In this document: positions 6,042 through 11,657 of the stretch, one piece after another
Layout: the number at the start of each line of letters is the position of its first letter
Numbering within the stretch: position 1 is the first letter of the stretch
DNA from: Thermoprotei archaeon
GTDB lineage: Archaea > Thermoproteota > Thermoprotei_A > Marsarchaeales > UBA168
Length of the DNA stretch: 11,657 nucleotides
Direction: 5' to 3'
Assembly: GCA_011055275.1 (NCBI GenBank)
Contig: DSEZ01000127.1
Location: 1 to 11,657 of the forward strand
The notes under the pieces: generated by a model
Told to the model about the DNA's origin: nothing
The model's database searches: none
The model's input: the letters and a program-made list of their open reading frames with translations, nothing else
Translations under genes and position numbers: made by a program

Positions 6042-8054
6042 TTAAGCATGAGACGACTTCTTTACTAGCCTAACGCTTCTACCTTCATAGGACAGCGGGG
6101 AAAACTGGTATCCAGATCCAGCGAAAAACTTCATCATCCACTCGTAAAAGTGAAGCCTCATGCTCTGTATAAAGACCAAAAGTGCCTCAAAGGCCATGAC
6201 TACCAAGTTTCCGAGGGCCACTATGGTCCAGAACATAACCCATCCCAGCGTGGACGAACCGAAGTAACCGTAAGCCAGCCACGCCACCACAAAAACTACC
6301 AACATGAGCGCCAGGTGCGCAACGGCCATGGCCAGCAACCTAAGGTAGGAGAAGCTATTGGATATAAGGGAAATCGTGGTCTCGATGGCATCCATTTCCT
6401 CGTCGGCAAGGGAGCCTTCACGAGTAAGCGACTTGGCCAAAAAAGGAAAAACGTAGAGAGCTGCGAAAGGCACTATTACAAGTACAAGCCACAAAGCTAG
6501 CCCAATGCCCGTAAGTGAAATTCTATCTACTATTAGGGCGAACGCGGAGGGCAGCAACACAAGCTTGGGGAGCGAACTACCCAAGGCCTTTAGGGTAAAT
6601 CCCTTCTTCAGCTGGTTGATCATTGAAAGCAGAAATCCAAGGCTCATCTGGGCTACTCCGACACCTATGGAAAAGAGCATAAGCGTGACAATGGTTTGAG
6701 TGGTACTTGAAGATATAGATGCAGAAGGGCTCCAAACGGAGAAAGGAGTGCCGGCAAAGGAGAACGTACCCCGCCACTCAAATATGTGAAAGATGAGTGG
6801 ATGAATCTCAAGGCCAAAAACCTCCCCGAAGGCAAGTCCTGAGATCACGGCGGCCGCGCCAGAAAAAACCATGACGTAGCCAAGGTCCTTGAGGCTTCCT
6901 TGGAACTTCTTCGCCATAACAAGCCCCATTATAGCTAGCAGAAGGGCCTGTCCAGCATCAGGAAACATCACCGCGAAGAGAAGGGGAAACGTGATGGCGG
7001 TTATCAGTGTAGGATCTACCTCCCCGTAAGCTGGTAGCCCCAGACTTCCCACTATAACTCTAAAATGAGAAACCAGCCCTGGAAGTCTCTGTAGGGTCGG
7101 GGGGTTGTCCGAGGGTAAAGCCCTCCTGTGATAGACGAGAACACCCGGAAAGCGCTTGGTTATATCGACAAGGTCCTTTACCTCGCTCTCCTGTACAAAC
7201 CCAGTTATTAGGCGGGTGCTTTTCGTGAAATCTAAGCCCGGTTTTACCTCAAGTGAGCTCAGTAACATGCGAGATATTTCTCCAGCTTCTGTGGCGATTG
7301 GTGATGCCTCTTCGATCAACTTCCTGCGTTGGTCCATGAGCTCGGTTTCGCGCTTTGATAACTCAAGAAGCGCCTCCTGAGCCTTTTTCTTCGCCCTTTC
7401 GGCCAACGGATCAAGCCAATCGGGGTAGACCAGTTCAACAGCACCCATCTTCTTGAGCTCATCCCGCACGCCAACCCCAATTGACGGCTCGTATAGGATC
7501 ACGTATACCTTTCCCTTTTGTGAATCCACTTCGGCATGCGGATAACTCACGCGTAACTGCCCTTGAGAGAAGAAAACGGCATGTCCATAGTTGCCCAGCG
7601 CTGAAAACGCGGAGTCATCGTATTCGGGTGGAAACGCCTCTAAATTGCGCAAAGCCTCATCAAGCTTTTGCCTTTGAGCTCTGACTTCGTTGAGTTCGTC
7701 TTCTATCTTCTTCTTCATACTCAAGTAGCTCAACAGTACCTGAGAATAATTGTCTAAAGCAACATCCCACGACGAAATTTCAACTTCTTTTTTTTCTCCG
7801 CCTGACTGCCCCAGCTCGGAAGCCATCTGAACAATCTGCTGAGCCCTCTGTCTTAATTCCTCGTACGCCTGCGGCACAACAGATAAGGAGAAGTGAACCA
7901 AACCCCGCTGCGCCAGTGCGTCAACGAGATCGTCGGCTTCATCGCGAGGAGTGATGATCTCTACCTTCTCCATGGTCTGAGGAAAGAGCATATGGTAAAC
8001 CTTGCTCACGCTATTAAGCATTGCAGCATTCAACGTGGCCGTTTCGATCTTCAT
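6042..8054 (-). CDS. atpI: A/V-type ATP synthase subunit I (membrane stator, a subunit)
   Basis: Membrane stator subunit that forms the ion path against the c-ring. 670 residues. The first ~340 are soluble with coiled coils (residues 60-80, 110-140, 220-255), followed by RLPGLVSHFR and EVDPT (345-349), which open the membrane half of about seven or eight helices. The essential arginine of the ion path is Arg572 in SYLRLLAMAVAHLAL; the last helix carries the second conserved Arg633 in LLVFIQSMRLHFYEWMMKFF, followed by GYQFSPL. The usual GDxGYG after the first helix reads FPDAGQA. The ATG at 8054 gives about 27 residues before the family start (MEKVEIITPRDEADDLV); ATG 7991 with AAGG upstream, or ATG 7973, would fit the family better. 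Stands alone, flanked by a tnpB relic upstream and the ABCE1 operon downstream. Confidence 0.95.
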   Translation of the reverse strand: MKIETATLNAAMLNSVSKVYHMLFPQTMEKVEIITPRDEADDLVDALAQRGLVHFSLSVVPQAYEELRQRAQQIVQMASELGQSGGEKKEVEISSWDVALDNYSQVLLSYLSMKKKIEDELNEVRAQRQKLDEALRNLEAFPPEYDDSAFSALGNYGHAVFFSQGQLRVSYPHAEVDSQKGKVYVILYEPSIGVGVRDELKKMGAVELVYPDWLDPLAERAKKKAQEALLELSKRETELMDQRRKLIEEASPIATEAGEISRMLLSSLEVKPGLDFTKSTRLITGFVQESEVKDLVDITKRFPGVLVYHRRALPSDNPPTLQRLPGLVSHFRVIVGSLGLPAYGEVDPTLITAITFPLLFAVMFPDAGQALLLAIMGLVMAKKFQGSLKDLGYVMVFSGAAAVISGLAFGEVFGLEIHPLIFHIFEWRGTFSFAGTPFSVWSPSASISSSTTQTIVTLMLFSIGVGVAQMSLGFLLSMINQLKKGFTLKALGSSLPKLVLLPSAFALIVDRISLTGIGLALWLVLVIVPFAALYVFPFLAKSLTREGSLADEEMDAIETTISLISNSFSYLRLLAMAVAHLALMLVVFVVAWLAYGYFGSSTLGWVMFWTIVALGNLVVMAFEALLVFIQSMRLHFYEWMMKFFAGSGYQFSPLSYEGRSVRLVKKSSHA

Positions 8055-8089
8055 TAACCGAAATACCTGTAACTTGAGCAGGTAAACTA

Positions 8090-8110
8090 TCCACGTCTGA
8101 ATGAGGTGGA
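8090..8110. repeat. Imperfect hairpin at IS605-type right end
   Basis: TCCAC (8090-8094) pairs with GTGGA (8106-8110), with two further pairs inside (T8096-A8104, C8097-G8103) across mismatches. On the element's strand it reads as a decayed form of a longer TCCACGTCT/AGACGTGGA palindrome. It lies 35 nt after the tnpB stop, the normal place for the right-end subterminal hairpin, which is also the region that gives rise to the 3' part of the TnpB guide RNA. Confidence 0.5.
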
Positions 8111-8144
8111 CTTCTCACTTCATTGACCGAACTTGCTTATCATC

Positions 8145-8762
8145 CTATGGATAAGTAGGGATTCGGTCTCCGTGGAGGCTCCGTTCCAGGCCCGATACAG
8201 GTATGTTCTTTACCGCGTCGACGTCCCCATCCATCGTTAGCCCGCAGACGTCGCAGCGGTACACGGGGTCGGAAAGCTTCAGGTCGTGCTATGCAGCGCG
8301 CACCTTGAGCATTTCTCCGACGTAACCGTTGGGTTGACGGCCATTACGCGGCCGCCAAGCCTCTCTGCCTTTCTCCAAGTCTTAGCTACTGGCATCTTCC
8401 CACTCCTGAAGGATATCAACTTTCTTGCTCACGTTAATAATTGGTAAAACTCCTTTCTTCTCCCTTCCCTTACTTCTCTTGAAACCTTTCCTCTTGCGCG
8501 GTAGCTCCCTTTGAGGTTTTTGATCTTTTGCTCGGCCTTCTTCATGAAGTTAGGCGCCTCTATCGCGGTGCCATCGCTCGGCTCTATTAGGTTCGTCACG
8601 CCTAGGTCGACGCCAACCGCTTAATCGGGTTACGATTTTGCTTGTCCTTCGGGCTCTTTTGCCGTTAGGACAACGGACCACTGGCCAACGTCCCCTTATT
8701 ATTGTGGCCGTCTTGTTCTCTCCTTCGACCGACCTGTGCACCTTTATTTTCTGAATCAACAA
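8145..8762 (-). pseudogene. tnpB: Decayed tnpB (RNA-guided nuclease of IS605 elements)
   Basis: Pieces of TnpB are recognisable in three frames. From 8762: KIKVHRSVEGENKTATIIRG. After a frame change: QWSVVLTAKEPEG, then in-frame TAA stops at 8632-8630 and 8623-8621, then AVGVDLGVTNLIEPSDG, whose Asp codon (8608-8606) is the RuvC-I residue, and NFMKKAEQKIKNLKG. Then GGRVMAVNPTVTSEKCSRC with the first zinc-ribbon cysteines (8311, 8302), a further frame change, and DLKLSDPVYRCDVCGLTMDGD with the second pair (8255, 8246), VDAVKNIP and a TAG at 8147-8145. Two stops, several frameshifts, a missing N-terminus and a gap where the RuvC-II Glu should be (only about 99 codons separate RuvC-I from the ribbon) make it non-functional. 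Confidence 0.85.
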
Positions 8763-8847
8763 CTCTTACCGAAACGCGCTCGCCTTAAATCAAGCTTTTT
8801 CGGCGCTAGAGTTAAATCAGTAGAAGGCTGCTTTACCCTACCCAGAA

Positions 8848-9534
8848 ATGTGGCCAAGATCGTTCGGGAGACTTAGTTTTTTCGGAAGAAAGGAGACTTT
8901 GGCCATCGAGACCATGCTGAAAGAAGCAAAGATGGTAGAGGAAACCATAGGGCTAACTGAGGGGGTCATTAAGGCAGCGGGTAAGGGCGATTGGACACTG
9001 GTGGAGGCCGAGAGCGAGAGGGTCTCGAGTAGTGAGGAAAAAGTTGATCTCATTCATAGAGAGGGAATGGTGATGATATCTGAAGGCGCCTTCTTTGCGG
9101 GCATAAGAGAAGACATCCTTAACTTAATGGAGACCATAAATAACATAGCTGATTACTCTAAGGACGCGTGTCGCATCGTAGCGCAGTATCCGATCAAACT
9201 CGAGGATTATCAGGCCGTGTTTTCAGCAGACAACCCCATGTCGCTTATCAAGAAAGCCGAAGACGCCATGTTAACGCTCGAGCTATGCATAAGCCAGCTG
9301 TTCTCTAACCCAAGAGAATCAGTGAAGCTCGCCATGGACGTGGAGAGAAAGGAAGAGGAAGGGGACGAGATAAAGGCCCGGTTAATCAAGAAAATCTTCC
9401 AAAGGAGAAACTCAATGGACGTGCTTACGCTGCTTGAACTCAAGGACCTCGTGCTCTGGTTAGATAACGTTTTAGATGCAATTGAGGAAGCATCGGACAT
9501 AGCCATAATCATAGCGGCAAAATCAGGTGTGTAA
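8848..9534 (+). CDS. DUF47/PhoU-like accessory protein of PiT phosphate transport
   Basis: Cytoplasmic all-helical protein of 228 residues of the DUF47 family (COG1392, PhoU-like), which is repeatedly found next to PiT permeases and thought to control them. Seen: FFGRKE near the N-terminus, the first helical repeat around residues 20-90 (EEKVDLIHREG at about 66-76), IREDILNLMETINNIADYSKD near 88-108, and the second repeat with DVERKEEEGDEI at about 163-174 and a final ELKDLVLWLDNVLDAIEEASD. The E/D-x-x-x-D clusters are those proposed to bind metal in PhoU proteins. No membrane segments. The ATG start at 8848 gives a normal length; a weak TATA-like GTTAAATC at 8811-8818 would give a leader of about 8 nt. 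The PiT gene follows 1 nt after the stop. Divergent from the tnpB relic. Confidence 0.88.
   Translation: MWPRSFGRLSFFGRKETLAIETMLKEAKMVEETIGLTEGVIKAAGKGDWTLVEAESERVSSSEEKVDLIHREGMVMISEGAFFAGIREDILNLMETINNIADYSKDACRIVAQYPIKLEDYQAVFSADNPMSLIKKAEDAMLTLELCISQLFSNPRESVKLAMDVERKEEEGDEIKARLIKKIFQRRNSMDVLTLLELKDLVLWLDNVLDAIEEASDIAIIIAAKSGV
9525..9529 (+). promoter_or_regulatory. Ribosome binding site for the PiT permease
   Basis: AGGTG inside the last codons of the DUF47 gene, six bases before the ATG at 9536. It favours that ATG over the in-frame GTG at 9527, which would lie within the Shine-Dalgarno and overlap the upstream gene. Confidence 0.6.
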
Positions 9535-9535
9535 G

Positions 9536-10456
9536 ATGCTCTTGCTTGTGCTGGCACTGGTCGCCGCCTTCGCTATTGGAGCAAACAACGCAGCCGCAAG
9601 CGTCGGAGCCATTGTGGGCTCTGGCGTGATGAGGGAAGATAAGGCCCTTCTCCTTGCCGGGATTGGTATGGCAATCGGAATCATACTCGAGGGATGGAAG
9701 ATGAGGCCAAGCGTCGTCGGATACCTAATCAAGGCAAATCAAAGCCCTGTCACGGCTTCACTACTTTTGGCTTCACTCATCGTACTGATCATCGTTACTT
9801 TTCTTGCGCTTCCGCTTTCTTTTTCTCAAGCGCTTGTTGGAGGAGCCATAGGCATAGGGATCCTCACCGGCACCTTGAACCTTAGATTCACGGCGTTAGT
9901 CTCGGCCTCATGGGTTTATGCCCCCCTTTTATCAATACCTCTATCAGCCATCATTTATGTGGCCCTAAGGGCCGTGCTTCCAAAGGGCATATTCCGCAGG
10001 GCAAGAATCAACGCCATCCTCGTCACGGTCTCGTCCTTCTATGTGTCGTACGTTCTAGGTGCCAACACCGTCGGGCTCCTTGAGGGAATGAGTTCGGCAC
10101 CTTCCTCCGAAAGTGGGCCAGCTCTTGCGGCCGCAGCCTTTTTGGGCTCTTACTTAGCCGGAAAGACCGTTACAAAGACCGTTTCCGAGAACATAGTAGG
10201 GATAAGCCCGATAGCATCCTCTGGCGCAAGCTTTGCAAGTGCCCTTATGGTGGAGGTCATGACGCAGCTTTCCATACCGGTTTCCGTGTCGCAAATCGGA
10301 GTTACTGCCATATTTGGCCCTGCCTTCACTAGGCGGGCGACCATAGCGAACAAAAGCAGGATGGCGAAGATCGCCGCGGTATGGGCGATAGCCCCCGTGC
10401 TCGGATTTGTTCTGGCTTCCGGTTTTTATTTCCTGCTCCCAAAAACCTTACCTTGA
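9536..10456 (+). CDS. pit: PiT-family inorganic phosphate permease
   Basis: Integral membrane phosphate transporter (PF01384, COG0306) driven by an ion gradient. 306 residues with about nine or ten hydrophobic segments in two inverted half-repeats. Signature of the first half: AIGANNAAASVGAIVGSG (residues 13-30) and LSFSQALVGGAIGIG; of the second half: VLGANTVGLLEG (about 173-184), GKTVTKTVSENI and IPVSVSQIGVTAIFG. The usual GAND of both halves reads GANN and GANT here; GANN is common in archaeal members. The ATG at 9536 is preferred because of the AGGTG site six bases upstream and because it opens directly into the first membrane helix; a GTG at 9527 would add three residues. Cotranscribed with the DUF47 protein. 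Substrate is taken from the family; related permeases can move other oxyanions. Confidence 0.92.
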   Translation: MLLLVLALVAAFAIGANNAAASVGAIVGSGVMREDKALLLAGIGMAIGIILEGWKMRPSVVGYLIKANQSPVTASLLLASLIVLIIVTFLALPLSFSQALVGGAIGIGILTGTLNLRFTALVSASWVYAPLLSIPLSAIIYVALRAVLPKGIFRRARINAILVTVSSFYVSYVLGANTVGLLEGMSSAPSSESGPALAAAAFLGSYLAGKTVTKTVSENIVGISPIASSGASFASALMVEVMTQLSIPVSVSQIGVTAIFGPAFTRRATIANKSRMAKIAAVWAIAPVLGFVLASGFYFLLPKTLP

Positions 10457-10522
10457 CTCGCGCTTTTGCCCATGAACAAGCCGTCTTCTTCCAATTCACG
10501 CTTATTTGCTGAAGCTAAAATG

Positions 10523-10568
10523 GCGAGCGTTTAAGGGATGGAGGCCAGCGCTCACCAAGCGAGCGTTT
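10523..10568 (+). repeat. Two direct copies of GCGAGCGTTT
   Basis: The 10-mer occurs at 10523-10532 and 10559-10568, 36 bp apart start to start, in the convergent gap after the PiT gene. A CGCTC at 10549-10553 between them can pair with the GAGCG of either copy. No mobile element is recognised in the interval. Confidence 0.55.
10547..10567 (+). terminator. Hairpin terminator candidate after the PiT gene
   Basis: AGCGCTC (10547-10553) pairs with GAGCGTT (10561-10567) over seven positions with one G-T pair, loop ACCAAGC, followed by TCT. It lies 90 nt after the PiT stop, and 8 nt from the stop of the convergent DUF371 gene. The T-run is weak, so it may instead act as a barrier between convergent transcripts. 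Confidence 0.35.
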
Positions 10569-10574
10569 CTAAAC

Positions 10575-11060
10575 CTAATATGTAATCGCGTGGCCTTTTC
10601 TAGCACAACCTTGGTTAAGCAGACCTCGCCCACCAAGCATTATCTCGACCTTTATCTCTAACTCCTTTCCCTCTTTTAGCCTTTCAATTAACCTCCTATC
10701 AAGGTCCTTTGCCGCTTTATCACACCTTATGGCCAAAGTCTCGGGGCTGATGTACGCGCTCTTCCTCAGTATAAAGCACCTATCACTTGAAAGTGGCAAT
10801 GACTCGTGCCCCCATCCATTTACGACGTCTACTATTCCGTCGCAGGAAAACACCACCTCTATCCGGGCATTCCTTCTTATCATCCGTTTAATCTCGTCCG
10901 GGATCCGAGATGGAGCCATTGAACTGTAAACGGCAATTATGCAGTCTCCCCTCTCGGTTAAGCTATCTTCCGTCGTGATCTCAAGCGTTGATCTGTGCGT
11001 TGCTTTTACCATGGGATGTCCTTTCGCCTTGAAGCCGAAGGACGCAACAGCAGCCTCCAT
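10575..11060 (-). CDS. DUF371 family protein
   Basis: A 161-residue protein of DUF371 (COG2090), a family found almost only in archaea and without an assigned function known to me. Family blocks in order are GHPMVKATHRSTLEITTEDSLTERGDCII (about residues 14-42; the His, Thr and GDCII cluster is the best conserved part), VNGWGHESLPL (about 80-90), RKSAYISPETLAIRCDKAAKDLDR (about 99-122), where the SETLAIRADKAAKDLDR pattern is the family hallmark. No signal or membrane segment. The start ATG at 11060 lies 1 nt after the ATP synthase D stop, so both are cotranscribed and probably translationally coupled. That link gives no clear function; it could be chance operon sharing. Confidence 0.88.
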   Translation of the reverse strand: MEAAVASFGFKAKGHPMVKATHRSTLEITTEDSLTERGDCIIAVYSSMAPSRIPDEIKRMIRRNARIEVVFSCDGIVDVVNGWGHESLPLSSDRCFILRKSAYISPETLAIRCDKAAKDLDRRLIERLKEGKELEIKVEIMLGGRGLLNQGCARKGHAITY

Positions 11061-11061
11061 C

Positions 11062-11657
11062 TTACCAGCCTCTGTGTCGTCGTTCAGCTTGCTTTCTTTC
11101 CTTTACGGCCTTAAGCGAAATAAGCTCTTCCCTATCGCGTTCTTCGAGGGAATCAGATATGAAACGTATCGTCTCCTCGTATTGGGGAAGGAAGATGTTT
11201 TCCAGCGCATTAACCCTGCGTTGCATCCTTTTCATCTCCTTAGCGAAAGACATGATAGATGCCTGAAGCTCGGCAAGCTTCGAGAGCTGCACGATCAATT
11301 CGAAGAATAGAAACGACGCTTGCTCGACGCTCGGACTTTCAAAGCCCGGCGGAATCACAAGCTTCCCGGTTGGCTTCCTGTCTACATTATAGACAACAAC
11401 GCGCACCCCCATAACGCTTTTGGCCTGTTGATATACGGAAACCTCCGCCCTTTGCACGGCCCGGAGCTGCACGTGAGCCACGCCCTCTGCTCTGGCCAAG
11501 GCCAAGAGCGCTGGCCTCAACGACTCGGAGGCCGCATCCGCTTGCTGATGCAATGCCATAACCTCTCTTTTGAGTTCTTCGAGAAGCGCCTCCCTCTTTT
11601 CCTCCAGCAAATCATGGCCTACCTTAAGCGTTGCCTGCTCCCGCTTCAGCCTGAGAA
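11062..11657 (-). CDS. atpD: A/V-type ATP synthase subunit D (central rotor shaft), 5' end beyond the window
   Basis: Central shaft of the rotary ATP synthase, two long helices that turn inside the A3B3 head. The conserved C-terminal helix is plain: KRMQRRVNALENIFLPQYEE, then TIRFISDSLEERDREE. The middle has VMGVRVVVY, the family's globular insert. A TTG at 11610 looks like a start, but the frame stays open to the right edge and codes LRLKREQATLKVGHDLLEEKREALL, the family's N-terminal 'LRLKRRL..a..GHkLLkdKRDaL', so the true start lies a few codons outside the window. About 198 residues are visible of the usual 200-215. DUF371 follows after 1 nt. Upstream neighbour unknown; in many archaea it is subunit B. 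Confidence 0.95.
   Translation of the reverse strand, partial: LRLKREQATLKVGHDLLEEKREALLEELKREVMALHQQADAASESLRPALLALARAEGVAHVQLRAVQRAEVSVYQQAKSVMGVRVVVYNVDRKPTGKLVIPPGFESPSVEQASFLFFELIVQLSKLAELQASIMSFAKEMKRMQRRVNALENIFLPQYEETIRFISDSLEERDREELISLKAVKERKQAERRHRGW

Larger units (their letters stand above)
8085..8765 (-). mobile_element. Remnant of an IS200/IS605-family element
   Basis: The stretch between the divergent subunit I and DUF47 genes holds a decayed tnpB fragment and, 35 nt beyond its stop, an imperfect hairpin of the type found at IS605-family right ends. No tnpA transposase and no left end are visible, so the copy is 5'-truncated and cannot move. Limits are approximate: the right end falls between about 8080 and 8090, and the left limit is where recognisable TnpB sequence stops. 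The remainder of the gap (8766-8847) shows only AT-rich boxes for the downstream genes. Confidence 0.7.

Noticed and set aside
6505..6777. Plus- and minus-strand short frames within subunit I
   Set aside because: They overlap the membrane domain of subunit I, which has its conserved arginines in the long frame; they are shadows.
8550..8762. Minus-strand frame of 70 codons taken as a separate small gene
   Set aside because: Its first half is TnpB sequence in the right frame, and the second half is the same region after a frameshift; it is part of the tnpB relic.
11062..11610. Subunit D beginning at the TTG at 11610
   Set aside because: The frame continues to the right edge and codes the conserved subunit D N-terminus, so the start is outside the window.
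1..11657. CRISPR array or defence island
   Set aside because: No regularly spaced repeats, cas genes, toxins or other defence genes; the only mobile trace is the tnpB relic.

Overview
The window reads as chromosomal DNA of an archaeon. It carries an archaeal-type RNA polymerase (rpoH followed by rpoB), five-gene evidence of an A/V-type rotary ATP synthase (subunits H, C, I and D), the archaeal/eukaryotic ribosome-recycling factor ABCE1, a TFS-like zinc-ribbon protein, the archaeal family DUF371, TATA boxes about 25 bp before starts, and a tRNA with a short intron next to its anticodon. TTG and GTG starts are common (rpoH, rpoB, abce1, the TFS-like gene, the DUF89 gene). The unsplit-looking rpoH-rpoB order and the short rpoH fit a TACK-group archaeon, but the species cannot be fixed from this sequence alone.

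Layout from left to right. 1-1297 (minus): 5' end of rpoB, preceded by rpoH. A 115-bp divergent promoter region follows. 1413-2710 (plus): ATP synthase subunits H and C. 2711-2893: a gap that holds TATA boxes and a possible 21-codon leaderless ORF on the plus strand, overlapping T-runs that look like a minus-strand terminator. 2894-5942 (minus, transcribed right to left): TFS-like protein, ABCE1, DUF89 phosphatase-like protein, then tRNA-Lys(CUU) with a 14-nt intron. 6042-8054 (minus): ATP synthase subunit I, the membrane stator. 8085-8765 (minus): a decayed IS200/IS605-type tnpB fragment with its end hairpin. 8848-10456 (plus): DUF47/PhoU-like protein and PiT phosphate permease, a two-gene phosphate uptake operon. 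10547-10567: a terminator-like hairpin in the convergent gap. 10575-11657 (minus): ATP synthase subunit D (start lies beyond the window) followed by a DUF371 protein.

How it works together: the region is mostly housekeeping. Transcription (RpoB, RpoH, TFS-like), ribosome recycling (ABCE1), translation (tRNA-Lys) and energy conversion (ATP synthase) are interleaved, and phosphate uptake sits beside them. The ATP synthase genes, which form one operon in many archaea, are here spread over at least three transcription units. No new defence or mobile system was found. The points most worth a second look are the TFS-like protein with a lost zinc ligand and acidic tail, the tiny leaderless ORF opposite a terminator, the minimal tRNA intron, and the tnpB relic wedged in a divergent promoter region.
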